64,000 bases of DNA from Agapetus fuscipes (GCA_951799405.1 OX637345.1:5766001-5830000); one strand, 5' to 3'; counted from the first letter of the stretch, positions 9,520 through 20,864 are shown. The notes: generated by a model from the letters alone, not told the origin. Numbers and translations: made by a program.

Positions 9520-9830
9520 TTGAAATAATAATAATATTAGGGTGATTTATTTGGTGAGCACTGTTTTTGTGTGTATCACACCTCAAGAGCCCTCTGCGAG
9601 CTTGGTCATCGCTGTAGATAGTGCCAACTCTCAAGCAAGACCCAGTTGTTGTAAGGTTGGATGGACCTTTCAGTGACCGGTCTTTGGTGATGATTTGTAA
9701 ATTTTTCAACGCAGCTAAGAACACATTTGGAATTATAAATGGTTTATTTTTGAGTTCCGCCGGGATTCGAATCCGCCACTTTCTATTTACGAGTCCGAAG
9801 TGTTGCCACTGGACTACGGACCAGTTCAAA
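9520..9830 (-). repeat. SINE-B copy, full length
   Basis: Tail AATAATATTAGGGTGATTTA at the left, the TTGTGTGTATCACACCTCAA block, and the tRNA-like head at the right (GGGATTCGAATCCGCC, CCACTGGACTACGGACC). Confidence 0.9.
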
Positions 9831-9864
9831 AATAATTGGATGATTTTTAATTTCATTAATTAAA

Positions 9865-9945
9865 AATTCAAATGGGTAAAACATAGTTTTAATAAATTAA
9901 AAATGGACTTTCACTGTGTTAATAGATCCACCCTGAAAAATCTAA
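9865..9945 (+). mobile_element. Penelope-related terminal fragment
   Basis: GGGTAAAACATAGTTTTAAT followed by AAAATGGACTTTCACTGTG matches the sequence just outside the Penelope-like copy at 60360-60420. Confidence 0.6.
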
Positions 9946-11006
9946 TTTTCATTGTTTGGAAGTTTTGTAACCTACAAAAAATGTAAAATAATGCATCTTC
10001 ACATCATCACAAGGCAGCCGAAGAGACAAGACACGTCTTTTCACACTCGAAAATTAACAAGCACTGAATTTCACACAGTTAGATTGTTACAAAGTGAGTA
10101 GGTAATGAAAGACAAGGCTAATAAATGGCCACATGAAGAATATAACGGCTTGCAACGATAGTCAAAAATTTAAAATACCTACCCTCAATCCACTCAGACA
10201 AATCGTTTTATCTATATTTGAAACTAAAATTATACGCATATACCGCATCAACATTTTATCACAAAAAAAAACAACCAAAAATTTATATAAGAGATATTTT
10301 TAATAACTTTAAAAAAAACTTTATCCCAACAACTTTCCACATGGTTACATATAATTCTATACTAGCTTTTCTTTAGAGTAAGTATATTTGGAATTGAGTT
10401 TATCCCTCGCATCCTGTACCCAACCCTCCCAGGGACCTCCCCAGGGGGAGTTTACACTTGATTTCGTGGTGTGAAGCCGCGACGCGTCGTAAATACATCC
10501 TAGAGAGATTCACTCAACACTTTTACATGTAGGGAAATTGCAAGTTCATCATGAAAACGAATCAAAAACGTCATCACTTTTTTGCATCATTTTTTCATCA
10601 CCGTTTAATTTTTAAGTTTTTACCTGATTATCGTCTAATGACTAAAAACGTTAAGAAAATGTGAATCAAAACTGTGTTTTTTTTTAAATAAATACAATAG
10701 ACTCAGAGTGTGAACCACCAAAACCTAACAAATATAAAAAAACGTTTGTGATTGATATAATCTATAGCAGAGCTTCCCGCATTTTTATTTTTCATAGACC
10801 ACTTCCAAAATTTTGGGGGTTCCGGTAGACCACTACCTGAACCTGTTAATACCTGTTTCTCGCCAGGCAGAATAGGTTGTTGAATTGCATTCCTCTTCAC
10901 ATATTTATTTAAAAAAAACATACTGGATAACTGTACCCCTTAGTATGTACCAATGTCATAAATTAGTTTCCACTCCACCGCAATGCTACCTACAGTCAAA
11001 CCGTTA
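9946..11006. other. Mostly unexplained intronic sequence
   Basis: Around 10555-10725 there is a Penelope-like terminal remnant (CCTGATTATCGTCTAATGAC, then AAATAAATACAATAGACTC). The block at 10430-10500 is GC-richer (CAACCCTCCCAGGGACCTCC). The rest shows no recognisable gene or repeat. Confidence 0.4.
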
Positions 11007-11182
11007 GAGCCTGTTCTCACTTGTCGGGTGTCGGATCCGTATATTAATCGGAGGTTCCAGTGGCAGAACATTATGTATGAAGCTATTCACACTTGACGAA
11101 AACCGATTTTGTCCGAAATGTTCTGCAACTGAAACCTCCGATGAATATACGGATCCGACACCCGACAAGTGGGAACGGGATC
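11007..11182 (+). mobile_element. Palindromic MITE, 176 bp
   Basis: Two arms of about 70 bp face each other: GAGCCTGTTCTCACTTGTCG...GGATCCG at the left and CGGATCCGACACCCGACAAG at the right. A second copy of exactly the same length lies at 42619-42794 in the opposite orientation. There is no coding capacity. The target duplication is ambiguous (TTA/TAA flanks). Confidence 0.85.
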
Positions 11183-11756
11183 TAAGGGTTTCAGGTTCGA
11201 GTACCTCGAGTAAAAATATGTAACATTCATTACTAAGCAATAAAGTAATCGAATTTTCCTTTATAACACAAATTTTAGATGAAAATAGGATAGCGCCTCC
11301 AAGACATTCCAAAAAAAATTCAAATAATTGCTCGATAACTTCATTTCTACGTAAAAGTTCTCGTTAGTATAAACCATTTTCTATTAGAATGGAATAGCGC
11401 CCCGCAACTCTCCATACAAATTTTGGGATACTCGATGACTCGATCGCATAGTGAATGCTTATAGTAGGGTTATTTGTATTGTACTGTGTAGGCTCACGCA
11501 TGCTTAGACTTACAAACGATTGCTCTTACCGGGGAATTGTGCGAAATTCGCGAGAAAAACTTATGGTGCTAAAAGCCTCGCAAAATATGTATACAGTAGC
11601 TGCCTCGGCATTCGTTATTAATATGGTGTAGGGCTTGTGACTTTGTTCGATATCCAAAGCTTTCCAAAAAAAATTGTAACCAATGGAATAACACTGAGAA
11701 TTGTAGTATCATCCATAATATAATAATCTCAGTTTCAAAAAAATATTAACATTTTA

Positions 11757-11970
11757 AATTGCATGCTCACAAACTTTAATTGTAAATACAGATCCTGGAT
11801 GTGTAGGTACATACAAATTAATATCCAACAAATAAATGTACATATTAACTCTCTCTATTAGCTCTACTACTTTTGCCGACTTTCCCTGAAACAGGGTGAA
11901 ATTGGCAAAGTGAATTATTTTTTACAGTATGAGTTTATCAGTATCATACCAATCTACATATAAGTCAAGG
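11757..11970 (-). repeat. SINE-C copy, diverged
   Basis: Contains CCGACTTTCCCTGAAACAGG and AATTGGCAAAGTGAA, and ends with the family boundary TATAAGTCAAGGAA. Confidence 0.75.
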
Positions 11971-12974
11971 AAGTTGTACAATTAAGTAACAACATTTAGA
12001 GCAAAAATTTCTAGAAAAATCAGATGTTGTATAGGAAAATATCGATTCTGACTTATAAGAAAAGTTTCTACATGAAAAGGAACAAGATTTTTGTATTGAA
12101 TAAAAAACTTTTTTTTACTAATGAACAAATTTTTCAACGTTTCATTGAATTTATGTTCGACGTTATCAAAAAGCATGTCAAAAAAACAAAAAAGGTCAAA
12201 CGACCGTTATTATTATTTCTAAGATTTTCTTATTTTATGTATGTTTTGTCAGTTACAGTCACTGTAACAGTCACTGTTGCACCAACCTCCTATCAACATT
12301 TGATAGACACATCAAATTTGATTACTTAACTGTGGTAAGGACCTCGGTTAAATATTTCTCAAAAGTGGGTAATAATATGATGGAATTTGAGTAGAAAAGA
12401 AGACGTAGGTACATTAGCTGACTTACGTAAATGCAACCAATTTTTTTATATGGGAGAAATCACACTTAATTTTGATTTTTATCTGATTGGAGTTTGGTGC
12501 AACAGGCCATGAACCAGGCCAAGATCCTCTGCAGAGATTGAAATAGTAATTCAAATAATTTCAGAAAAAGATTGGGGAAGGAATAAAATTACCAAGCCTG
12601 TATTTAACACAAAAGATACTTCCTCAAAATCACTGTCCTCAAACGCAGACAAATATAATTCAAATCCAAAAAAATTATGAAGACCTTTACGGCGAAAAGT
12701 GTTTGAAACAAGAATATATAATTGGATCGACAGCCAATGCAATCGGATACTGAGCATACGAACGTCGAGGCATACAATAACCGAGATACAAGAGAGCGTA
12801 CATATTAGTCACGTATTTGCATGTTCACATACCGCGCGCCGAATTCGGGAAAATTGTCTACTCCCCAATACGTCACGGCAAGTGCGCATTTTATTTCCCG
12901 GGAAGAATTGACGAGGTAAATGAAGGCAGGGGATAAAAGAATGAAAGAAAATGGGAATTGCGCGTTGGAATATA
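11971..12974. other. Unexplained intronic sequence
   Basis: AT-rich. Short open frames on both strands show no family resemblance. GTTACAGTCACTGTAACAGT at 12252-12272 is a near-perfect short palindrome. Otherwise I see nothing definable. Confidence 0.35.
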
Positions 12975-13050
12975 CCGCGTCACGACAAATCAGTCATAGA
13001 TAACTCATCCGCAGACACATCGGTCTCGGACAATTTCATCACACGAACAA
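12975..13050 (+). repeat. Short degenerate word array
   Basis: CACGACAAATCAGTCATAGA, AACTCATCCGCAGACACATC and GGTCTCGGACAATTTCATCA match the vocabulary of the larger arrays. Confidence 0.6.
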
Positions 13051-13059
13051 AAAGGTTAT

Positions 13060-13224
13060 GACTCTGGATGAAATGACAGTAGTATGTAAGGACCGAAAAA
13101 ATTGCGGCTGATTTGTATGTAATGTAGGCGGCTAAGGCCAAGACTCACTTTACATTTTTATAGATGTTTTGTAGATTTTTTAGTGTTGGTTATTTATAAC
13201 TGGATGTAATTAATTGATTGTATT
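13060..13224 (+). mobile_element. LINE-3 3' end (RT C-terminus plus 3' UTR)
   Basis: The frame TVVCKDRKNCG (from ATGACAGTAGTATGTAAGGA) is the usual extreme C-terminus of a non-LTR reverse transcriptase (CKDRKKW). It is followed by a UTR containing TTTATAGATGTTTTGTAG, after which SINE-C begins. The same order recurs at 20865, 30780 and, UTR only, at 52500. Confidence 0.65.
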
Positions 13225-13480
13225 CCTTGACTTATAGGTTGGTATGAGGTTGACAGCCCATACTGTAAAAAGATGGTTCACTTTGCCAATGTCACCCCTT
13301 TTTAAAGGAATGTCGGCAAGATTTGCAGGGTGTATGTTCATTTGAGGTTGGATTTTTATATTGTAGGTCCACATGCGGCATGTGTTAGCGCGAACTTATA
13401 CGTGTCCGCTTGTGGGAATGCATTTAATATGAATCTCGAATGATATATATATTTGTAACTTAGATTTAGATTTAGACTAG
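13225..13480 (+). repeat. SINE-C copy, full length
   Basis: Starts at the family boundary TTCCTTGACTTATAGGTTGG and contains GGTTCACTTTGCCAATGTCA. It ends TTTGTAACTTAGATTTAG with a degenerate (TTAGA)n tail. Confidence 0.9.
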
Positions 13481-13725
13481 ATTTAGAACCTATACGTTCT
13501 CCTCCAGAGCTTGTTTTGCTTATCTTCCATTCGATTCAAAGAAACTTTTAAATGACAGTGTCTTAAAAATAACATAATTTGAGCTACGCAAAACACGTAA
13601 AACACGATTTTCTTATTTTCAAAATCATTTTTTAGTGGTCATAAAACACATTGGTCCAGCACACATACAAACATTGCTCATGTGATATTACCTCTGTCGG
13701 AGACAAGACATACAAGCACTAAAGT

Positions 13726-13795
13726 GACGACGTGTCTGCTTGGGAATGCATGTAATATGAATTTTAAATTTAGTACATCTTTGCAACTTTGATGA
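13726..13795 (+). repeat. SINE-C 3' fragment
   Basis: Only the end is left: ACGTGTCTGCTTGGGAATGC to CTTTGCAACTTTGATGAG. Confidence 0.65.
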
Positions 13796-13854
13796 GAATA
13801 TGCACAGTTTGTTCTTGATCATAAAGGTTTCGGTTACATACAAAATAGGCCAAC

Positions 13855-14170
13855 AGAAATCTCTGTACTGTAACTTTGCCACCATTCCGCTAGGGGTGGC
13901 CAGAGCCTCTGCAGAGCTGCCTCTATTTTTCCTATCCTTACATACCTCTTTCAATTCATTCATATCCATTCCCTTTGTCATGCATTTTCTTCTTTTGCGC
14001 TCACTTTGTATATCCCATTCTTTTACAATCTTCTCAATCTGATCACTCCATACTTTTCTCGGTCGTTCCTTCCCTCTTTTTCTATTCACACTACCTCTGT
14101 ATATATACTTTGTCAGTCTATCATCATTCATTCTTTCCACATGCCCAAACCATCTCATCACATTATTTTG
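13855..14170 (-). mobile_element. LINE-2 fragment, reverse transcriptase C-terminus
   Basis: The minus-strand frame reads MMRWFGHVERMNDDRLTK, KRGKERPRKVWSDQIEKI and ELKEVCKDRKN. The order RWFGHVERM, GRPRK-W and CKDRK is the standard C-terminal domain of many insect non-LTR reverse transcriptases. A frameshift occurs near the end. The 3' end (GCCACCATTCCGCTAGGGGT on the plus strand) is shared with 6225, 7885 and 28900. Confidence 0.85.
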
Positions 14171-14264
14171 TCCGTCACAGAAAACTTGCTCTCTGAAAAA
14201 CCTGTGTGATTAGTGAAGTTTCACTTAAATGTAGTTGTCTGCATGGAGGAAGTATTAAGTTGTC

Positions 14265-14400
14265 TGACCTTTCTGTTGACCATTTCTATTATATGTGGCC
14301 GAAATTTCGTTGATTGAAAAGTCGTGTGGACAAATTGTCATGTGACCAAGTTTCAATGAACCAGCTTTCTGCGACCAATTTGTTGTGGAACCGAAAGAAA
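14265..14400 (-). repeat. Degenerate GTCCA/GACA word array
   Basis: GTGGCCGAAATTTCGTTGAT, GTCGTGTGGACAAATTGTC and GCGACCAATTTGTTGTGGAA. The GTCACAGAAAACTT motif at 14173 is the family end word. Confidence 0.65.
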
Positions 14401-14909
14401 ATAGGAATTGTGCGTTGGAATACACAGCATCCCAAGTATACAAAATCCATTCAAATAAAACGAAAAATGTATCATAACTGAAACAGCGCCTCTATTGAGA
14501 GTTTCAGCTTAAATACATTTTATGGAAAATTCTACAGTAGAATCTTATTCGTTTGGTAGAGTAACTCGAGTATACAACATTCTGTAAATTTACCTTGATA
14601 GCGTTAATCGAAAAAATGTATGAAAACTTAATAGCTCCCTGGGAGTGTCATCGTATATTCCATACATTTTTTTATTTACGCAACTGAGGTGGGATACACG
14701 CAACGCTTTATACTCTGGGCATAGATCATGACCTTAATATAACACAAAGACTGAGATCAAAAGGAATTCGACAGGCAAGATTAATAGAGGATGATAATAT
14801 TAAAAGGAAGATATTTTTGGAAAAAATATATTCCATCTTTATATTACATTTCATATTCCAACTTGGATTACATCTTATATCTGGTATAATAATATAATTA
14901 TCTATAATC
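14401..14909. other. Unexplained intronic sequence
   Basis: No repeat head or frame recognised. A short stretch around 14410-14440 (GTTGGAATACACAGCATCCC) resembles the words at 47890-47930. Confidence 0.3.
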
Positions 14910-15108
14910 TAAGTTGCAAAGAATAAACTTTCAAAGCTCATATCAAATGCATGCCCACAAACAAACACGTGTAGATCGCGCTTACAAATGCTGAATGCGT
15001 ACTAACAAATGAAATCCAAATCTCAAATGAACATAAGCCCTACAACTTTTGCCGACCTTCCCTGACACAGCGGTGACATTGGCAAAGTGAACCATTTTTT
15101 TACAGTAG
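14910..15108 (-). repeat. SINE-C copy, head truncated
   Basis: Starts TCTAAGTTGCAAAGAATAA, includes CCTGACACAGCGGTGACATT, and stops within the head after TTTTTTACAGTA. Confidence 0.8.
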
Positions 15109-15171
15109 TAAATTAAAAAGGTGGTACATCATTAAAAACGTGGAAGTTGCTGAACAGAATATACTATGGAG

Positions 15172-15250
15172 CGGTCCTTAGTCTAGTAGTTAACACGCCT
15201 TCACACTCGGGATTCGAAAGCAGTGAGTTCGAATCCTGGCTCAAATAAAA
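15172..15250 (+). repeat. tRNA-like SINE head (fourth type, SINE-D)
   Basis: TCCTTAGTCTAGTAGTTAAC resembles a tRNA A box, and GTGAGTTCGAATCCTGGC a B box about 35 bases on. The anticodon-arm region differs from SINE-A and SINE-B. No aminoacyl-stem complementarity convinced me, so it is read as a SINE head or tRNA relic rather than a tRNA gene. Confidence 0.6.
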
Positions 15251-15322
15251 CTAGGTATATGATTTTTCAAGTTGGCTCTTAAACGCAAACGGAACTAGGC
15301 TACACATAATATATTGTTATTT

Positions 15323-15602
15323 CTCGCTGCGTTATCCACTCGCATGTGGCGAGTAGAACTTATTTATTATTACAGGTGAGGGGGCGGCCTTACGCCAACC
15401 ACTGAACCAGATGAAGTGAGGGTTTCCCAGCTCCCGAGGGGGCTAGTACTCATTCTTGTGAAGGCTGAGTAAACCTTGCCGGTATTTTATTGCGGGGTTT
15501 GAAATAAACTCAGAAATGGGAAATCATAGCTGACACCCTCGGTGGGATTCAAACTCGGGCTCTCGGTATGGGATCTGCCAACTGAGCTATCGACCGGACT
15601 AT
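15323..15602 (-). repeat. SINE-A copy, near full length
   Basis: Minus strand, from the CGCTGCGTTATCC end to the tRNA-like head (GGTGGGATTCAAACTCGGGC, CCAACTGAGCTATCGACCGG). Confidence 0.9.
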
Positions 15603-16429
15603 TTTTACCTTTTTAAATTAATCTACCTGAAGCACCGATCACTTTGGGTCCATGTAGCCTTGCATCAACTTGGCTTAGTTTGAGAATTCGTACTTTCTTG
15701 TATATTTTTATGAATATTTTTTATGAATTGAATTCACTGATGGATTTATTTTTTGTGTATAACCAGTTTCATGAGAAGCCGTAGGTACCTTTTTATATCC
15801 AAAGTGAATTTTTTTGAATTTGAATTTATAATAAAAAATTAACTTTCATAAAGTTACTCCCCAAAAAATAAATAATTTAATATTTCTCATCTTCAAATTC
15901 TATCTTTCAATACTAAAAATAAGTAAATGAAAAGGTGAAACTATGAAAGTGTTTTGTATTTTTATTGAAAATTCTATTTAGTTTACTAAATTTAGAACCT
16001 TCTATACAACTTTGAACTTGGGAATAAATACTGAATAAAAATCTGTACATAAAACGTTACAATTTGTTGAAAAATATCGCAAGCGTTTTATTGCTTGAGT
16101 CTCAGTAAAATTAGGCGGGAAAAAGACTCGAGAGCATTTAAAATGAAAAATCATTTTCCTTTCACGGTGCTCCTTCAAGAGTGAATAGTGATTTTAAATT
16201 TTCGTCTAAAAACTCATGTTTTGCATGTTGAACTGAATACCGGGAATTCCCAGCCGGAGAATACTTACCTTTTGTAAAAAAAACATTAAAAATAAAAACA
16301 AAGTAAAATCCCTATTAGAAATTTTTAAAATACATTCAACATTCAACGCAAAACCAGCAATTTATGTTTTTCCAGTATTTAATACAATCCGTTCTATTCT
16401 CACACATTTTGGTCTTCCCCACGCTTTTG
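15603..16429. other. Unexplained AT-rich intronic sequence
   Basis: No recognisable repeat family or sustained frame. Confidence 0.35.
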
Positions 16430-16587
16430 CAAATTAGCCACTTTGCCACAAAACTGTTATGCGTCATATTTTGTGGTAGAAATTTCCTACAAGTTAATCC
16501 CGGGTATCTGCACTACATTTCTTTTCCCTTTTAGACATAAACGCAATCCACAAATCAAAGACAACGGAAAATATCATAATTGTAATA

Positions 16588-16925
16588 GTCCGGTCGATAG
16601 CTCAGTTGGTAGAGTGCTTGCATTCTACCCCGTGAGCTCGGGTTCGAATCCCACCGAGGAGGGTGTCAGAAATGATTTCCTATTTCGGTGTTTATTTCAA
16701 ACCCCATAATAAAAATACCGGCAAGGTTTACTCAGCCTTCACAAGAAATGAGTACCAGCCCCCTCGGGAGCTGGGAAACCCCCACTTCAACTGAAGTGGT
16801 TGGCGTAAGGCCGGCCCCCTTACCTGTAAAAATAAATAGGTTCAACTTGCCACATGCGACCCCTTCGGTGATAACGCGGCAAGAAGTTACAATATATGTG
16901 TAGCTTAGTTGCGTTGCGTTGCGTA
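16588..16925 (+). repeat. SINE-A copy, full length, well preserved
   Basis: The tRNA-like head has an intact A box (TAGCTCAGTTGGTAGAGTG) and B box (GGGTTCGAATCCC). The body contains CTTCAACTGAAGTGG. The end TATATGTGTAGCTTAGTTGC carries a (GTTGC)n tail. By eye it is almost identical to 49132-49470, suggesting recent mobility. Confidence 0.95.
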
Positions 16926-17191
16926 TGATCTCTAATGACAAGTTTGTTGGAAATCCCGGGAATTCTTACAATCTTTCTTTTCCCTCACAACTCTAGCGCG
17001 TAGTATTCTACTTTTGGAATTTTCCCTGCTCAGCCAAAAACGCAATTCACAAATCACAGACAACGGCAAGTATCATTGATATCTCTGACTACACGCTTGT
17101 TGGAAATCTCAGGAATTCCTAGAATGCTTCTTTTCCTTCACAACTCTAGTGCGTAGTATTCTACTTTTGTCGTTTTCCCCGTTCAACCAAT

Positions 17192-17450
17192 TCCTTGACT
17201 TATAGGTTGGTATGCGGCTGACCACCCATGCTGTAAAAATTGTTCACTTTGCCAATGACACTCCTGTTACAGGGAAGGACGGCAAGAGTTGCAGGGTGTA
17301 TGTCCATTTGAAATTTGGTTTTTATCTTGTGAGTTCATATTCAGCATGTGCAAGCGCGAACTTGTACGTGTCTGGTTGTGGAAATGAATGTAATTTGAAT
17401 CTCTTATGTACCATATCTTTACAACTTGGATTAGATTAGATTAGATTACT
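17192..17450 (+). repeat. SINE-C copy, full length
   Basis: Starts TTCCTTGACTTATAGGTTGG and ends ACAACTTGGATTAGATTAGA. It is inserted in the 160-bp tandem array. Confidence 0.9.
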
Positions 17451-17906
17451 TTCTTTTCCCTCACAACTCTAGTGCGTAGTATTTTACTTTTGGCATTTTC
17501 CCCGTTCAGCCAAAAACGCAATTCACAAATCACAGACAGCAGCAAGTATCATGATTATGATCTCTGACTACACGCTTGTTGTAAATCCCGGGAATTCCTA
17601 CAATGCTTCTGTACCCTCACAACTCTAGTGCGTAGTATTTTACTTTTGGCATTTTCCCGCTCAGCCAAAAACGCAATTCATAAATCACACACTCGCAGAT
17701 ACGGCGGCATGTATTATTACAGCGATCTCTGACGAAACGCTTGTAAATGCCTTTTGATGTGAAATTCTCAGTCTTACTTTTCAGACTATAGGCACTCATT
17801 CATGCTTGCCATTTTTGCGTGCCCCCCTCTTTTTGTGTCTTGAGAGCCACAAGCATGTGAATTCGGGAAAACTTAATATTATCGTGTTATATTTATTTAT
17901 TATTGT

Positions 17907-18398
17907 GACCGGTCCGTAGTTCAGTGGTAACACTTCGGACTCTGAATGGGAAGGTTGTGGGTTCGATTCCCGGCGGAGCACAAAAAATATACCATTTTTA
18001 TTTTCAAATTTGCTCTTCGCTGGGTTGAAAAATTCATACACCTTTACCAATGACCGGTCACCAAAGGTCCATCCAGCCTTACAGCAACTGGGTCTTGCTT
18101 GAGAATTGGCGTTTTGTAGCGACGACGATTAAGCTCGTAAAAAGGTCGATAGCTCAATTGGTAGAGTTGCATTCCATACCGAGAGCAAGGGTTCGATCTC
18201 AAAGGTGTACCCAGCCTTCACAAGAAATGAGAACCAGCTCCCCGGGAGCTGAGAAACCCCCACTTCAACTGGAAGTGATTGGTGTGAGGCCGGCCCCCTT
18301 TCCTGTAAAAATAAATAGGTCCCGAAGCGCCACATGCGACCCCTTCGGGGAAGCGCAGGCGAGAAGTTACACTATATGTGTAGCTTAGACGCGTTTAT
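17907..18398 (+). repeat. Dimeric SINE (SINE-B fused to SINE-A)
   Basis: SINE-B occupies 17907-18141, with intact A box (CCGTAGTTCAGTGGTAACAC) and B box (GGGTTCGATTCCCGG). It stops at AAGCTCGTAAAA, and a SINE-A head (GGTCGATAGCTCAATTGGTA) follows at once. The SINE-A part lacks the usual segment between its B box and the CAGCCTTCACAAG block. The same junction and the same deletion occur on the minus strand at 35105-35580, so this is a family, not a chance double insertion. Confidence 0.9.
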
Positions 18399-20092
18399 TT
18401 TTTTATTTTATTATTATTTATTGTGATGGTAAAATAAATGTGGTTGTTGTATAACATATTGTGTCGTTCATCTGTCAGTGAGTACTTTCGCTCGCAAAGT
18501 GAACTGAATATTCCTTCTAATCTGTGTTGAATAAATTCTCCTCACATAAAGATCCTCAAATTAGATCTCTTGATGTTGACTATTGTTATGAATGTGTGCT
18601 TGTGTGTCTGTGTCTCTAGATTTAGGTACTTGTTTGATGTACTTGCATTTGTTAGATATTGTTTGAGTATCAGCTAGAATATGCTTAACAGAATATTCGT
18701 GGTCTTGGATGTGCCAGAATAACTCTTGTACGCCTACAAATCAGGCGCGTAGAGTATAATATGCAAATAAATTTCAGAAAAAATACTTTCTCCCTTTGAC
18801 ATTGACATTGACTGAAGTGCCAACGATGGCTCCAATCAAACTTAAATTTAAAATTTAAATCTGAATATTAAGCTTTAATGTTTTTTTTACCTTATATTAC
18901 CTACTTATTATGTATGGGATGCACACCCTTGCTATTAATAGTGACCGAGATGCTTTGCAGGGAGACTTGTGTCTGAGCCGTCGAGGTACCTTATGAGTAG
19001 TCAAGTGACCGTGATGTAAATTTAACTCTGTGAACGAACCAAATGTGAACAAAATCTTAAAATAATTTCCATCGTAGTATTAAAACAAGAACCACAACAC
19101 TAGAATCATAGCACTAAAACAAGAGTACGGGTTAGAATTAAATTTGAATTACTTTTTCAGCCTCTTGCTTAAAATATTTGACTTTATATCTTCTAGCAAT
19201 GTTTTATTTTGATTCTTTTACCCACGCTTCTATGGAAAATTTAATGAAATCTGCACATTTATACAAACTATAATAATATGTTACCCGTTACTAAGGTAAC
19301 AAGTTACAAAATATGTGACGTTTACCCGCAGAAACAAATCTAATGTCTTGCAAAAACATTCCGAATTCATCCGACGCCATATGTGAGATTCCTGTCATTT
19401 TTTAGAATATACGGATACTAAATATACTTGTTTCATTTTTAAGATTTGTATACCTGATGATGGTCTAAGGACCAAAAACACTGTTTTTCTGTAACCTTTA
19501 CCATAACAGTTTAAAATAAGACAGTGTGTAATATATAGAGAACAAATCTTTCCAAGTTAAATCCATACTCTGTGATCATTTCGATGAAAAATTATCTTCT
19601 TGTTTCAGTAAAAAACTAATTGTTCTACATTGAATTTTTGCACGTGTTTTCACGCATTAATTTCAGGCAAAATTGATCGTTTGTAGTGAACTTTATACTG
19701 TTACAAATATGGCGGAGAGCCTTGAGAAATTATTTATTTTATTCTGTTCACACTGAAAAGCCTACAAATTGTGCTTCGTCCTTGGGAAAACCGTGTACAT
19801 TTCCGTCAGAAAAATATTAAATATTTACGCCCGATAGTGAGAAATTCAATTTCGACTTTTATAAATATGAAAAATGGAATAAAAAATTATATTGGGTTTG
19901 CCAAAAGGAAACTTTGAAAAAAAATCCAGAAGAAAATTGACACGTGCCTCAAATAAGTAGGTAAATAAAAAATCAGATTTATTCAGTGACCTCTATTAAC
20001 TTGTTTTTTCAATACAAATAAATATTTCAAATGGACTGAAAACAGGTTTTTCATTAAAAGCGAAGCAGAGACCCTTGTGAGTCAGGCTATGT
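18399..20092. other. Mostly unexplained intronic sequence
   Basis: A Penelope-like remnant lies at about 19435-19510 (ACCTGATGATGGTCTAAGGA followed by CCAAAAACACTG). A segment at 18960-19060 (CCGTCGAG, TTAACTCTGTGAACGAA) recurs near 30495-30550. No gene recognised. Confidence 0.4.
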
Positions 20093-20285
20093 GGTAAACC
20101 AAAACACGTACAAGTTTGCGCTTGCAAATGCTGAATGTGGACTTGCAACATAAAAACTTAATCTCAAATAAACTTAATCCCTGTAACTCTTACCAATGTT
20201 CCCTTAAACAGGGATTACATTGGCAAAGTGAACCATTTTTTCGCAGTATAGGGAGTTAGCCTCAAAGCAATCTATAAGTCAATAA
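20093..20285 (-). repeat. SINE-C copy, 3' truncated
   Basis: Begins within the 3' half (AACACGTACAAGTTTGCGCT) and ends CAATCTATAAGTCAAT. Confidence 0.8.
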
Positions 20286-20864
20286 ATCAAGCGTCCATCA
20301 TTAGAAAAAAAAACACCTGCTTAGCACTTAGCCCTAGAAAACCTTGTTTATTTTGTATTTTCAAAATTAAACAGCTAGGTAGGGTACCTACATTTATTGA
20401 CGATCTTTGATATAAGCAACACTGAAACAAGAAAAAAAAGGGGTGGGTTAATTATATAAGTATGTGGTTTATATAATATAATATAAGGTAATATACTTAC
20501 TCGTAACAAGATAATTTAAGGCTCTCTGGAACTTAATTCCCTAACTCTCTTCATCCCCTGGGCCGCCATTGAAATCAACTTTGCCAAGATAACCGCCCCA
20601 AGTTCCAAAAACTTTACTCAAAACAATTAAATTGAGTAATTATTTTATGTATTTATCATTATTCTATCAGACCCGTTTCTGCGACACAATGAGAGCCCTT
20701 TAAATAGAGGACTTTTACCTTGTTCTGTACCCCTAGTAAGAGTTTTTCATTAAAAACTCTAATAATGAAATTACAAGGTTAATTACCTACACTTTTTGGT
20801 TATAAGAGTAACTGAAATTGCGAATGAATGGAATATCCAGAGTCATAATAAAAGAAGAGCCTGT

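Larger units (their letters stand above)
16430..17740. repeat. Tandem repeat, ~160-bp unit, split by two SINEs
   Basis: The marker CACAACTCTAG-(C/T)-GCGTAG recurs at about 16986, 17147, 17463 and 17617. AAAACGCAATTCACAAATCA and CTCTGACTACACGCTTGTTG recur at matching offsets, giving units of about 155-161 bp. Diverged partial units extend to about 16430 and 17740. A SINE-A (16588-16925) and a SINE-C (17192-17450) interrupt the array. The SINE-C insertion is accompanied by loss of about 100 bp of one unit. Confidence 0.8.

Noticed and set aside
16588..16665. tRNA gene suggested by perfect A and B boxes
   Set aside because: It continues into the conserved SINE-A body with a (GTTGC)n tail and is repeated elsewhere. 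I do not see a proper acceptor stem closing after the B box. It is a SINE head.
16430..17740. CRISPR-like array
   Set aside because: Units are about 160 bp, contiguous and similar over their whole length, without unique spacers. This is a eukaryotic tandem repeat.
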